A stretch of DNA of 64,000 nucleotides. Origin: an uncultured Oscillospiraceae bacterium (GTDB taxonomy: Bacteria; Bacillota; Clostridia; Oscillospirales; Oscillospiraceae). Positions 25,383 to 33,979 of the stretch are shown here, in pieces. A model generated the notes under the pieces. That model was not told the DNA's origin and searched no databases. It saw nothing but the letters and a program-made list of their open reading frames with translations. How positions within the stretch are numbered: position 1 is the stretch's first letter; every line of letters begins with the position of its first letter. A program made the position numbers and the translations under genes. The stretch lies in contig CAJULD010000013.1 of NCBI GenBank assembly GCA_910587505.1, positions 1 through 64,000 of the forward strand. The letters run 5' to 3'.

Positions 25383-27707
25383 CTATGCCTGTTCGCTGAT
25401 GTACAGCTGCGCCCGGTTCTGGATCAGCGCCGTCGCCTCGTCCACGGTCTTGTCCCCGGCGAAGCAGGCCCCGGCAATCTCCAGGATAATCTCTCCCAGG
25501 CTGTCGTCCCAGCGGTACATGCGGTCCACCGCCTCGTACAGCGCCATGATCTGCTCATACTGCTTCTCCGTGGCCTTGCGGTAGCCGTGGAACTTCCCGC
25601 CGGCGTCCGAATAGCCGTACTCCGTCCTGCCGAAGCTCTTGCCGTCCAGCCGGGACAGCTCCTCGAAGGCCTCCCTGTTGAGGGGGAAGTTGATGAGGAA
25701 GGGGGAGCTGGAGGACAGTCCTTCGGGCAGGAGCATGGTGCGCAGGAAAGTCCAGACCCCCTCCTTGTGCTGCCCGCCGCTGGACATGGCCAGACCGCCG
25801 CTCATGACAAAGGCGCTCCCCGTCTCCCCCCATGGGTTGGGAACGCCCACGAAGGACGCCTCTCCCCGGAGGTCCCTCTCAATCCTCTGCAGATCCCAGA
25901 AGTTGCCTGGATACTCTCTCACCAGCATCAGCGCCCGGTCGCCCAGCATTTCGTTCCGCTCGTCGTATGACACGCTCTCCTCCGGGAACCCGGCGCAGAA
26001 GGCCAGGATCTCCCGGAACTCCGGACTGTCAAAGCTGCACGTCCCGCTCTTCTGATCCACCAGTCGATCCCAGAATATCTGCAGCAGCATCAGCAGCAGC
26101 CCCTCTCTGCTGTCAGGCATCGCCAGGCAGCCCTCGGGCATACGCTCCAGGGCCTGCCGCATCTCCTCCACCGTCCAGGCCATCCGGTCTCCCACGGCGT
26201 CCGCCGCCCCGACCATCGTGGCAAAGGTAAACCCGCCGGACAGCTCGCAGAGCCTGCCGTCGATGGACGCCGCCTCCAGCACCCCGGTCATCAGGTCCTC
26301 CCGGCCGATGTCCCGGTCCTGATCGATCCAGGGCCACAGATCCTCCAGAACGCCTGAGGCGGCCCAGCGGTACAGCGGCATCCCGTTCATATCCAGAATA
26401 TCCGGGATATGTCCCGCGCCCACCTCCGTGGCCAGCCGGATCCGGGCCTCCTCCCAGCCCTCCCCGGATTCGTAATCCATGTACTCCCGGACCTCAATGC
26501 AGTAGTCGTGGCTCGCGCGGTTAAATTTCCGCACGGTCTCCTCCAGACTGCTGAGCATCTGTGCCGTGCCAAGAGTCAGTACGGTCTTCTCCGGCGGATC
26601 GTCCGTGGGCGTCAGCACGGCCAGCTCCGCCGTACTGGTGCTCCACGAGGTGCCGCCCTGGACGAGCACCAGCCGCCCGTCCGGCAGGAATGTACACACC
26701 GACCGGTCCCCGCCGCCGTCCAGTCCCGTATTGACCCAACTGAGCAGGGGCGTGTTTTCCTCCGGCTGCCCGTCCTCCACAGGCGCACTCTCCCGCCAGG
26801 CCAGCAGGTCGCTGCCTGCGTTGTAGTAGAACAGATGGTTCCCGTCGCCGTCATAGACGGTGGTGGACTCCGGCAGCTCCCAGCTCTCCTCCCAGGCATC
26901 CCCCTTCCGGGAGATCGCCTGGAGGTCCGTATGGTAGGGCCCGCTTTTGTAGTTCGAGCTCCATACGGCCAGCCGTCCGTCGCCCAGGCGCACCACGCCG
27001 TTCCAGTTCTGATTCTGGTCCTCCCTGGCCACCCGGCCCAGAACCTCGCCGGTCTGGTCCATCGTCACCAGCGCTTCCTTCCCGTAGCGGTTCCAGAAGG
27101 TGATTTCGCCTCCGGGTCCGATATAGACATCTTCGATGAATTCCATCCCCAGCCGGTCCTCCAGATCCTTCCGGGGCCATTCCTGCCGGGAGAGCTCGTT
27201 TCCGTCTCCGTCCAGCCTGTGCAGAACGTAACTGCTCTCGCTGCTGAGACAATACTGTCCCCGGGTCCCCTGGGATATATCGTAGGGGTCGAAGCCCTCC
27301 GGGAAGTCATAGGTCCAGCTGCCCATCTTCTCCAGCAGCCACAGGGTGTCCTCCTCCCCGGCGGCCACGGCAATGCCCTCGCTGGAGTAGATGACGTTCC
27401 GGTCGTCGCTGGCGGCCCCGCAGCCGGGCAGACTGACGATCTCCCCGCCGTCCAGGGGAATGCGCAGCAGCCGGGCCTCCCGGTCGTAGTAGTCCTCGCT
27501 GGTAGTGACGGAGCCGGTGAGATATACATAGTCCCCCGTGACGCAGCCGCTCCGGATCTCGTCCAGATCCGCCTCCAGCTCCCGGAAAACGGGGAGGTAG
27601 CGTATGCCCCCGTAGCGGTCCGGCTCCTTTTCCGCCTCCTCCTTCCCACAGGCCGTCAGGCCCGGCAGCAGACACACCGCCAGCAGAAAAGCCAGGATTC
27701 TCTTCAT
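25383..27707 (-). CDS. Lipoprotein with N-terminal beta-propeller-like region and C-terminal solute-binding domain
   Basis: 774 aa. Signal peptide with lipobox LTAC (Cys21). Residues ~40-350 contain repeated short beta-strand units with GxxxxW-type turns (e.g. GDYVYLTGSV, GNHLFYYN), suggesting a propeller. Residues ~360-774 align with the 481-aa lipoprotein at 58-1503, including LEDLWPWIDQDRDIGRE and the end GDKTVDEATALIQNRAQLY. The fusion suggests surface binding plus capture of a ligand. No transporter is adjacent. It lies, same strand, between the OLE RNA and oapA. ATG with GGAGGAG upstream. Confidence 0.75.
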   Translation of the reverse strand: MKRILAFLLAVCLLPGLTACGKEEAEKEPDRYGGIRYLPVFRELEADLDEIRSGCVTGDYVYLTGSVTTSEDYYDREARLLRIPLDGGEIVSLPGCGAASDDRNVIYSSEGIAVAAGEEDTLWLLEKMGSWTYDFPEGFDPYDISQGTRGQYCLSSESSYVLHRLDGDGNELSRQEWPRKDLEDRLGMEFIEDVYIGPGGEITFWNRYGKEALVTMDQTGEVLGRVAREDQNQNWNGVVRLGDGRLAVWSSNYKSGPYHTDLQAISRKGDAWEESWELPESTTVYDGDGNHLFYYNAGSDLLAWRESAPVEDGQPEENTPLLSWVNTGLDGGGDRSVCTFLPDGRLVLVQGGTSWSTSTAELAVLTPTDDPPEKTVLTLGTAQMLSSLEETVRKFNRASHDYCIEVREYMDYESGEGWEEARIRLATEVGAGHIPDILDMNGMPLYRWAASGVLEDLWPWIDQDRDIGREDLMTGVLEAASIDGRLCELSGGFTFATMVGAADAVGDRMAWTVEEMRQALERMPEGCLAMPDSREGLLLMLLQIFWDRLVDQKSGTCSFDSPEFREILAFCAGFPEESVSYDERNEMLGDRALMLVREYPGNFWDLQRIERDLRGEASFVGVPNPWGETGSAFVMSGGLAMSSGGQHKEGVWTFLRTMLLPEGLSSSSPFLINFPLNREAFEELSRLDGKSFGRTEYGYSDAGGKFHGYRKATEKQYEQIMALYEAVDRMYRWDDSLGEIILEIAGACFAGDKTVDEATALIQNRAQLYISEQA

Positions 27708-27737
27708 GATTTCTCCTCCGTTCAGACATTCATTCAG

Positions 27738-27782
27738 GTATCCATTCTTTTTCCTGTAAGAAAAAGAATCCAAAAAGACTTT
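27738..27782. repeat. Dispersed AAAAAGACTTT hairpin repeat
   Basis: ATTCTTTTTC and AAGAAAAAGAAT form a hairpin, followed by CAAAAAGACTTT. Same family as at 53998, 57838, 46920, 62405 and others. Confidence 0.55.
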
Positions 27783-27826
27783 AAGATCCTGTATTCATAA
27801 CCGGGGGATGCCGGATAGCCGGGGAC
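27783..27826. repeat. MITE-like repeat end fragment
   Basis: AGATCCTGTATTCATAACCG followed by GGGATGCCGGATAGCCGG matches the left ends at 48469 and 57935. No right end found nearby. Confidence 0.6.
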
Positions 27827-27913
27827 TTTTCCCGGCAGAAGCGAAAAAATCCCTCTTTTCGTGGCGCATTCCTTCTCCGCTGTTTTCCTGCATCAGCCCC
27901 AAATACAAATCAG

Positions 27914-27932
27914 GCGAGGGCAAAGCCCTCGC
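27914..27932 (-). terminator. Candidate terminator of the OLE RNA
   Basis: GCGAGGGC/GCCCTCGC 8-bp stem with a 3-nt loop, preceded on the minus strand by GGCTTTTTC and followed by CTGATTTGTATTT. Confidence 0.5.
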
Positions 27933-27934
27933 TG

Positions 27935-28593
27935 AAAAAGCCAAACGCCGGCAGCAGACAAGGTAAATCTTACGGCTTAGGTACGGGCTGGATTTCCCCG
28001 GGGCGCACCCCTCGTTGCCGATCGGGCGGTTTCCCTTTCAGCGTCCCGGCGCGGCGTTGCCCACCGCGCTGCCCGACTGCCACTTAGTCCGCACTGCAAT
28101 CCCTTATCTGCCCAGTGACGACAGCCTAGGTGTTTTCCACCACAGTCAAACCGCTTCTTAGCCTCTTTTGCAGGCAGGGTTTCAAGGAGCGATCCGTGCC
28201 TCTCCCTGGCCGTGGAAAAGCAGGGTAGTTCTCCTATCCGCCATGCCCACGCAAGGCAGGCTACATCTGCACACAGCGTTCACGGCTCGCAGGCCGGGTA
28301 GCACCGCAATACAGGTTTCTACATCTGAGCCGTACACGGGTCGGAGTACCGCAAAGGGAGTACGCCCGAGCACGAGAACAGGTCTCCACAGCCGCAGGGT
28401 CGGCTTCCCCATGCCATTGGGGAACGCCCTACGGCCGCAAGCGCGGGGAGTCCGCGCTTCCCGCCCAGCACCCACCCCAAACTGGGCGTTTGCAGCAGGC
28501 ACCAGGGGTTTCACAGCTATGCCCTTTAAAGGATTTTTAGGCCCTTCTTCGGAAGCGGCAGATCTGACTAGGATACTGCGCCGTCGTTCAGCA
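27935..28593 (-). ncRNA. ole: OLE RNA (ornate large extremophilic RNA)
   Basis: About 650 nt with no credible ORF, a strong own promoter and a terminator. Nested helices are visible: 28389-28399 with 28427-28437 enclosing 28405-28410/28419-28424; 28439-28446/28452-28459; 28049-28054/28064-28069. Conserved-looking unpaired tracts flank them, such as CCTAAAAATCC near the 5' end and GTACCTAAGCCG near the 3' end. OLE RNA is ~600 nt, is found in anaerobic and extremophilic Firmicutes, lies upstream of oapA and the dxs/tlyA/argR/recN genes, and forms a membrane ribonucleoprotein with OapA. Size, orientation and context fit. The call is from memory and context, not a covariance search. Ends are approximate. 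Confidence 0.72.
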
Positions 28594-28599
28594 GAAAAC

Positions 28600-28628
28600 A
28601 GTATACCATACCTTGCCTGAATATTCAA
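28600..28628 (-). promoter_or_regulatory. Promoter of the OLE RNA
   Basis: On the minus strand TTGAAT (28628-28623) and TATACT (28605-28600) are exactly 17 bp apart. Transcription would start near 28593. Confidence 0.75.
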
Positions 28629-28639
28629 GAGACCATACA

Positions 28640-28933
28640 AATTTTTCTATATATTTACAGATTATTCACGAGCAGGCGCCATGGAGATTCATTTTCCCCT
28701 GCCGGAGCGGGGGCGCCGCTTACTTCTCGCCCACGCGAAAAGTAACAGAGGCGTGCGCAGGGGGAGGCATTGATCTGCGCTACGCGCAAGGGGGCTGATT
28801 CTCCCGTGCGCACGCCCCGGATACGCCGGGCTTCTGCGTCTCCCCGCGGCCTGTGCCGGCAGACTCCGCCGGCTCAGGCCGGGACGGCTCCCGTGGCGCT
28901 TCCCGTCAGAAGGCCCGCTTTGCCAAAGCAAAA
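28640..28933. repeat. GC-rich noncoding region with hairpin repeat
   Basis: No gene seen. TTACTTCTCGC/GCGAAAAGTAA (28720-28745) is an 11-bp inverted repeat with one mismatch and a CCAC loop; similar ACTTTTCGCCCACGCGAAAAG sequences are common between genes in this bacterial group, as I recall. Further short GC palindromes follow (e.g. GCCGGCAGACTCCGCCGGC). Confidence 0.5.
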
Positions 28934-28966
28934 AAGAACGCATAAAGCGGCGCTTTATGCGTTCTT
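28934..28966 (-). terminator. Strong terminator of the M18 aminopeptidase operon
   Basis: AAGAACGCATAAAGC/GCTTTATGCGTTCTT is a 15-bp perfect stem with a 3-nt loop. On the minus strand it continues into TTTTTTGC. Confidence 0.9.
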
Positions 28967-29009
28967 AACGTTCTTTATGCGCTTTTTCTTTCAGAAGCGG
29001 GAAAACCGC

Positions 29010-30395
29010 TCAGTTCCTGTACACCGCCATCATGCCCTTGTAGGTCATGTAGCAGTCCAGCTTGGCCACCACTTCAAAGGGCGCGTGCATGGCCAGCACC
29101 GGTACGCCGGCGTCCAGGGTGTCGATGTTCCGGTTGGCCATATAGGCCGCCACGGTGCCGCCGCCGCCGGCGTCCACCTTGCCCAGCTCCGCCATCTGCC
29201 AGATGACGCCGTTCTCGTCGAAGATCCGCCGCACATAGGCCACCAGCTCCGCGGAGGCGTCGGACGCGCCGCCCTTGCCCCGGCTGCCGGTGTACTTGCA
29301 CAGGCCGATGCCGTGGTTGATAAAGGAGGAATTCCGCTTCTCAAACACCTCGCCGAAGTTCGGATCGAAGGCCGCCGTCACGTCGGCGGACAGACAGAAG
29401 CTCTTCTCCAGGCAGGCCCGTACCGGCGCCCCCCGGCTCTCGCACAGATCCTCCATGAAGGTGTCGAAGGCATGGGTCAGCATGCCGGACACGCCCACGG
29501 AGCCGATCTCCTCCTTGTCCGCCAGCACGCATACCGCCGTTTTGCCGGGGATCTGATCCAGGTCCAGCAGCGCCTTCAGCGCGGCGTAGCCGCACACCCG
29601 GTCGTCATGGCCGTAAGCGCCGATCATGCTGGCGTCCAGACCGATGTCGGTGGCGTTGGCCGCCGGTACCGCCTCCAGCTCGGCGGAGATGAAATCCGCC
29701 TCGGTAAAGCCGTATTTCTCATACAGCCGCTTCATCACCGCCAGCTTCACCCGGTCCTTCTCTACGCCCTCCATGGGCTCGCTGCCCACCAGAATGTTCA
29801 GCTGCTCGCCGGCGATTCCCTCCTCCAGAGTCTTTTTGGCCTGCTCTTTGGCCAGATGGGGCAGCAGGTCGTTGATGACCAGCTTGGGCTCGTCCCCCTC
29901 GCCGATGACTACGTTGACGGTTTTCCCGTCCCGCAGAGCCACCACGCCGTGGATCTCCAGGGGGATGGTTACCCACTGGTATTTGCGCACGCCGCCATAG
30001 TAGTGAGTCTTGAGATAGGCCATCTCGCCGTCCTCATACAGCGGGCTGGGCTTCAGGTCCAGCCGGGGGCTGTCGATATGGGCGGCGGCAATCTGTACGC
30101 CTTCCGCCAGACTCTCCTGTCCGATAACCGCCAGCAGCAGCATCTTTCCCCGGTTGTTCAGGTACACCTTGTCCCCGGCGCGCAGCGCCATGCCCCGCGT
30201 ATAGGGCCGGAATCCCTTCTCCTCCGCCAGGCGGATGCCCTCCCGGACGCACTCCCGCTCGGTCTTCCCGGCATTCAGGAAGGCCCTGTAGCCCCGGCAG
30301 TAGTCCTCCATGGCCTCCCGCTCGTCCGCGGGCAGCCGGTCATAGCCGTTCTTCTTCTCCATCAGGAGCTTCTCTTTCCATTCCTTCGCTTCCAT
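29010..30395 (-). CDS. M18 family aminopeptidase
   Basis: 461 aa, the usual length. Cocatalytic metal residues are visible in AAHIDSPRLDLKP (His-x-Asp), the internal LADKEEIGSVGVSG (Glu-Glu), and the late NIDTLDAGVPVLAMHAPFE with its conserved His. It cleaves N-terminal residues, preferring acidic or hydrophobic ones depending on subgroup. Its start lies inside the end of coaE (56-bp overlap), with GGAGAG upstream. It is the last gene of the GNAT-tsaC-coaE operon. Confidence 0.93.
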   Translation of the reverse strand: MEAKEWKEKLLMEKKNGYDRLPADEREAMEDYCRGYRAFLNAGKTERECVREGIRLAEEKGFRPYTRGMALRAGDKVYLNNRGKMLLLAVIGQESLAEGVQIAAAHIDSPRLDLKPSPLYEDGEMAYLKTHYYGGVRKYQWVTIPLEIHGVVALRDGKTVNVVIGEGDEPKLVINDLLPHLAKEQAKKTLEEGIAGEQLNILVGSEPMEGVEKDRVKLAVMKRLYEKYGFTEADFISAELEAVPAANATDIGLDASMIGAYGHDDRVCGYAALKALLDLDQIPGKTAVCVLADKEEIGSVGVSGMLTHAFDTFMEDLCESRGAPVRACLEKSFCLSADVTAAFDPNFGEVFEKRNSSFINHGIGLCKYTGSRGKGGASDASAELVAYVRRIFDENGVIWQMAELGKVDAGGGGTVAAYMANRNIDTLDAGVPVLAMHAPFEVVAKLDCYMTYKGMMAVYRN

Positions 30396-31002
30396 TTCCT
30401 GTCTCTCCTTTATTAAACATTTCCAGCAGATCCTGGAAAAATAAACGCACCAGCGCTCGGAAGGCCTCCCGGTCCTCCTCCTGATTCTCCAGCAGAAAGG
30501 AGCAGTTCTCCCGGTACCAGTCCGCGCTCTTCTGAGCCCGGATTCTCGCCTGGGCCTGCTCCCTGGTCAGGCAGTCCCGGGCCATAATACGCTGCAAACG
30601 GACGGCGGGCGGCGCTGTCACCGCCACCGTGGCGCGGCAGAGTCCTCCTATTCCCGATTCTACCAGATTGACAGCGTCAATAGCAAGTCCTTTTTGTGAA
30701 CAATATTGAATTTTCCGTTCCACTGCCGCGGACATGGCGGGAAATACAATGCCATTGAGCGTGGCAAGCTCCTCCCCATTGCCGAAAACCCGCCGGGCCA
30801 GACTCCGCCGGTCCAGACTGCCGTCCGGCAGGAACACCTCTCCGAAGGCCTCCCGCAGCTTCCGCCGCAGGGTCCCGTCCGTTCGCAGCAGCTCATAGTA
30901 CAGCGCGTCGCAATCCACGATCTCAAACCCCAGCTCCGCGAGGACCTCCAGCGCCGTGGTCTTCCCCGCCCCGGTGGGGCCGGTGATGCCCAGTACGGTC
31001 AT
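30340..31002 (-). CDS. coaE: Dephospho-CoA kinase
   Basis: 220 aa. P-loop GITGPTGAGKTTAL at the N-terminus, VDCDALYYELL, and LARRVFGNGEELATLNGIVFP, all CoaE signatures. Catalyses the last step of coenzyme A synthesis. The ATG overlaps the tsaC stop (ATGA). The C-terminal ~20 residues, which overlap the aminopeptidase start, are unusually charged. Confidence 0.93.
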   Translation of the reverse strand: MTVLGITGPTGAGKTTALEVLAELGFEIVDCDALYYELLRTDGTLRRKLREAFGEVFLPDGSLDRRSLARRVFGNGEELATLNGIVFPAMSAAVERKIQYCSQKGLAIDAVNLVESGIGGLCRATVAVTAPPAVRLQRIMARDCLTREQAQARIRAQKSADWYRENCSFLLENQEEDREAFRALVRLFFQDLLEMFNKGETGNGSEGMEREAPDGEEERL

Positions 31003-32027
31003 GGCGCAGCCTCCCCCAGGTCCACCACCTGAAATCCGGCGGCTTTTTTCAGACGGTTGGCCACCGCCAGCCCCAGTCCCGCGTCGCCGGGACACTGGGC
31101 AAAGATTTCCGTCACGTCCGTGCCGTCAAAAGCCCGCAGGGCGTCGAATACCCGCCGGGCCTGCTCCGCCGGGTCCGCCGCCGCGCCGATGGCCTCCACC
31201 GCGCAGCCCGGAAACGCCCCCGCAAATTCGTCAAAACAGATGACCCCGGTATGTTCCCCCATCTTCTTGCGGATATACCGGGCGGTGCGGCGGCTCTTGC
31301 CGGTCACCACGGTAACAGGCGCTTTCGGCGCGTAATGCCGGTACTTCATCCCCGGCGCTTTCGGTTTTTCCCCGGCGGGCAGGGGCGAGAGCACCGCCCT
31401 GTCCACGGCCACCTCTCCCAGCGCCTCCCGCAGCGCCTCCAGTGGCAGCCCGCCTGGCCGCAGCAGCCGGGGCACGGAGGAAGTCAGATCAATGATGGTG
31501 GACTCCACCCCCACGCCGCAGCTTCCGCCGTCCACAATCGCGTCAATCCGCCCGTCCATGTCCTCCAGCATATGGGCGGCGCAGGTGGGGCTGGGGCGGC
31601 CGGAGCGGTTGCCGCTGGGGGCGGCCACCGGAGTCCCCGCGGCCCGGATGATCTCCAGCGTCACCGGATGAGCGGGACAGCGCATCCCCACGGTATTCAG
31701 CCCGCAGGTGACGGCGTTGGGCACGTTCTCCCGCCGCCGCAGGATCATGGTCAGCGGCCCCGGCCAGAAGCGCTCCGCCAGGGTATACGCTGCCGCCGGG
31801 ATATTCCGGCAGTACCGCTCCAGCCAGGAGGCCTCCGGAATGTGGAGAATCAGAGGATTGTCCTGGGGACGTCCCTTGGCCTCGAAGATGCGGCGGACCG
31901 CCGGGGTATTGAGGCCGTCGGCCCCCAGGCCGTAGACCGTCTCCGTGGGAATGCCCAGCAAACCGCCGCCGCGGAGAATCGCGGCGGCAGCTTCAATGTC
32001 CAGTTTTGTCAGAAGCCTTGTTTTCAT
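30999..32027 (-). CDS. tsaC: L-threonylcarbamoyladenylate synthase (Sua5 type)
   Basis: 342 aa. YrdC domain (residues 1-200) with IPTETVYGLGADGLN, KGRPQDNPLILH and APSGNRSGRPSPT, plus the C-terminal Sua5 domain, linked by PGMKYRHYAPKAPV. It makes the threonylcarbamoyl-AMP used for t6A37 in tRNAs. Embedded in an overlapping operon. Confidence 0.95.
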   Translation of the reverse strand: MKTRLLTKLDIEAAAAILRGGGLLGIPTETVYGLGADGLNTPAVRRIFEAKGRPQDNPLILHIPEASWLERYCRNIPAAAYTLAERFWPGPLTMILRRRENVPNAVTCGLNTVGMRCPAHPVTLEIIRAAGTPVAAPSGNRSGRPSPTCAAHMLEDMDGRIDAIVDGGSCGVGVESTIIDLTSSVPRLLRPGGLPLEALREALGEVAVDRAVLSPLPAGEKPKAPGMKYRHYAPKAPVTVVTGKSRRTARYIRKKMGEHTGVICFDEFAGAFPGCAVEAIGAAADPAEQARRVFDALRAFDGTDVTEIFAQCPGDAGLGLAVANRLKKAAGFQVVDLGEAAP

Positions 32028-32688
32028 CCTGCCGTCTCAGCTCCATCATTGTAAAATCGTAGATCCCGCCGTTGGTGGGAACCCTGGCGGTTCCGGTCTT
32101 CACGAATCCCGCCCGCTCATAAACCCTGATGGCCCGCCGGTTGAAGGAGGCCACCTCCATGCGGATGGTTTCAAAGGAATAGTTTTCCCGCACAAAGCTG
32201 AGGATTTCCGCCAGGAAGGCCCCGCCTCTCCCCTGGCCGGTCAGGTCGGGCCGCAGACCCAGACCGATCCCGATGTCCGCCTCCTCCCGCTCCACACAGA
32301 AAAAGCCAATAAGCTCCTCCCTGTCAAACACGGAGAAGTACCGGTCTCCCCGTTTTTCCGGCGTGACGAGCTCCTCGTAATCCTCCGGGTCCGCCGTCAT
32401 GTCATAGAAGGCGTACTCTCCGTCATATTTCCAGCGGTCCGCAATCTCCAGGGCCTCCGGCTGCCTCATTTTCTCCACCGTCATTTTGCCGCACCCCTCA
32501 CGCTTCCCCGTCCGGCGCAGCTCATCCACAATCCAGCCGGAGCACAGCGCCAGCGCCGCGCACAGCAGCAGGCCCGTATACCCCGCGCTGTCCCCCGAAA
32601 ACGGGAAAAAGTTCAGCATGGCTCCCGCGTACCACAGCGCTGTATATCCCACGATCAGGGCGAGGATATTTCTCGCATTCCGGTTCAT
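31993..32688 (-). CDS. GNAT acetyltransferase with N-terminal membrane helices
   Basis: 231 aa. Residues ~8-60 hold two hydrophobic segments; from ~70 a GNAT domain begins (MTVEKMRQPEALEIADRWKY), with the acetyl-CoA loop RPDLTGQGRGGAFLAEIL and RAIRVYERAGFVKTG. Separate GNAT proteins in Clostridia begin at the MTVEKM position, so this may be a fusion of a small membrane ORF and a GNAT. ATG with GGGAGG six bases upstream. Overlaps tsaC by 35 bp. Confidence 0.75.
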   Translation of the reverse strand: MNRNARNILALIVGYTALWYAGAMLNFFPFSGDSAGYTGLLLCAALALCSGWIVDELRRTGKREGCGKMTVEKMRQPEALEIADRWKYDGEYAFYDMTADPEDYEELVTPEKRGDRYFSVFDREELIGFFCVEREEADIGIGLGLRPDLTGQGRGGAFLAEILSFVRENYSFETIRMEVASFNRRAIRVYERAGFVKTGTARVPTNGGIYDFTMMELRRQDENKASDKTGH

Positions 32689-32709
32689 ATGCAACCTCCC
32701 GTACAAGTA

Positions 32710-32733
32710 TTCTTTTCCCCTGCGGGAAAAGAA
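32710..32733. repeat. TTCTTTTCCC hairpin
   Basis: TTCTTTTCCC-CTGC-GGGAAAAGAA, perfect 10-bp stem, immediately upstream of the GNAT start. It is another form of the dispersed hairpin. Confidence 0.5.
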
Positions 32734-32911
32734 CCGGCAGCACCCTCAGAGGGGCTTCGTCCTCCCCCTGAGAATCCACCAGATATTTTGATTTCTTTTG
32801 CGCCCGTGGCACGGTCTGACCGGTCTAAACCGGCCGCCGTCCGCTTCGGGCAACTTCAGTTTCCATTTCAGCGTTGGGCCGGAGGCCCTGGCAGGGGTAA
32901 GCCGGCAGAAA

Positions 32912-33979
32912 CTACTCCCCCGCTTCCGCCAGCTTCGCCGCCTGCTCCGCGGTGGTCAGGGCGTCGATAATGGGGTCCAGCCCTCCGTTGATGACGGCGT
33001 CAATCGCAAAATTCTTCACATCTCCGGTGAGCCGGTGGTCCGTCACCCGTCCCTGGGGGAAGTTGTAGGTCCGGATGCGCTCGCTCCGGTCGCCGGACCC
33101 CACCTGACTGCGCCGCCGGGCGGCGATGGCGGCGTTCTGTTTTTCCTGCTCCGCCTCATAGAGACGGGAGCGCAGAATCTTCATGGCCCGGTCTTTGTTC
33201 TTATACTGGCTGCGCTCGTCCTGGCACTCTACCACCACGCCGGTGGGCAGATGGGTGATGCGGATGGCGGACTCCGTTTTGTTGATATGCTGGCCCCCTG
33301 CGCCGGAGGAGCGGAAGGTGTCGATCTTCAGGTCGCCGGGATCGATCCGGAAGTCCACCTCCTCCGCCTCCGGCAGCACCGCCACCGTGGCGGCGGAGGT
33401 CTGGATGCGTCCGGAGGACTCCGTCACCGGCACCCGCTGGACCCGGTGGGTCCCGCTCTCGTACTTCAGCCGGGACCAGGCCCCCTCGCCCTCCACGATA
33501 AACTCGACGGTCTTGATCCCCCCCAGCTCGGTTTCGCTGCGGCTGGTCACCTCCAGCTTCCAGCCCCGGCTCTCCACATACATGGCGTACATCCGGTACA
33601 GGTCCCCGGCAAAGAGCATGGCCTCCTCGCCGCCCACGCCGCCGCGGATTTCCATCACCACGTTTTTCCCGTCGTTGGGGTCCCTGGGCAGCAGCAGGAT
33701 TTTCAGCTCCTCCCCCAGCCGCTCCATCTCCGTCCGGGCCGTCTGAACCTCCTCCTGGGCCATCTCCCGCATCTCCGGGTCCCCCAGCAGCTCCTGCGCC
33801 GCGGCCAGGTCCGACTCCGCCCGCCGGTAGGCCCGGTAGGACAGGACCACCGGCTCCAGCTCCTTCTGCTCCCGGCTCAGCCGGCGCAGCAGTTCCGGAT
33901 CGGCGTAGGTGGCCGGGTCCTCCATCTGACTGACGACGGCCTCCAGCCGGTCCGCGATGGCCTGCAGCTTATCCAGCAT
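32912..33979 (-). CDS. prfA: Peptide chain release factor 1
   Basis: 355 aa. GGQ motif in SSGAGGQHINKTESA, domain-2 region with RVPVTESSGRIQTS containing the anticodon-like loop, and the GGVGGEEA motif. Recognises UAA and UAG stops. ATG with GGAG upstream; 11-bp overlap with the flavodoxin-like gene. Confidence 0.97.
   Translation of the reverse strand: MLDKLQAIADRLEAVVSQMEDPATYADPELLRRLSREQKELEPVVLSYRAYRRAESDLAAAQELLGDPEMREMAQEEVQTARTEMERLGEELKILLLPRDPNDGKNVVMEIRGGVGGEEAMLFAGDLYRMYAMYVESRGWKLEVTSRSETELGGIKTVEFIVEGEGAWSRLKYESGTHRVQRVPVTESSGRIQTSAATVAVLPEAEEVDFRIDPGDLKIDTFRSSGAGGQHINKTESAIRITHLPTGVVVECQDERSQYKNKDRAMKILRSRLYEAEQEKQNAAIAARRRSQVGSGDRSERIRTYNFPQGRVTDHRLTGDVKNFAIDAVINGGLDPIIDALTTAEQAAKLAEAGE

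Noticed and set aside
27935..28593. tmRNA, RNase P RNA, or HEARO RNA with IscB as alternatives to OLE
   Set aside because: No tmRNA tag or tRNA-like ends, no RNase P signature such as GAGGAAAGTCC, and no iscB or tnpB-like gene adjacent. Size and context favour OLE.
28168..28640. Open frames of ~150 codons on both strands inside the OLE region
   Set aside because: Both overlap the structured RNA, lack ribosome sites and family similarity, and are explained by high GC.
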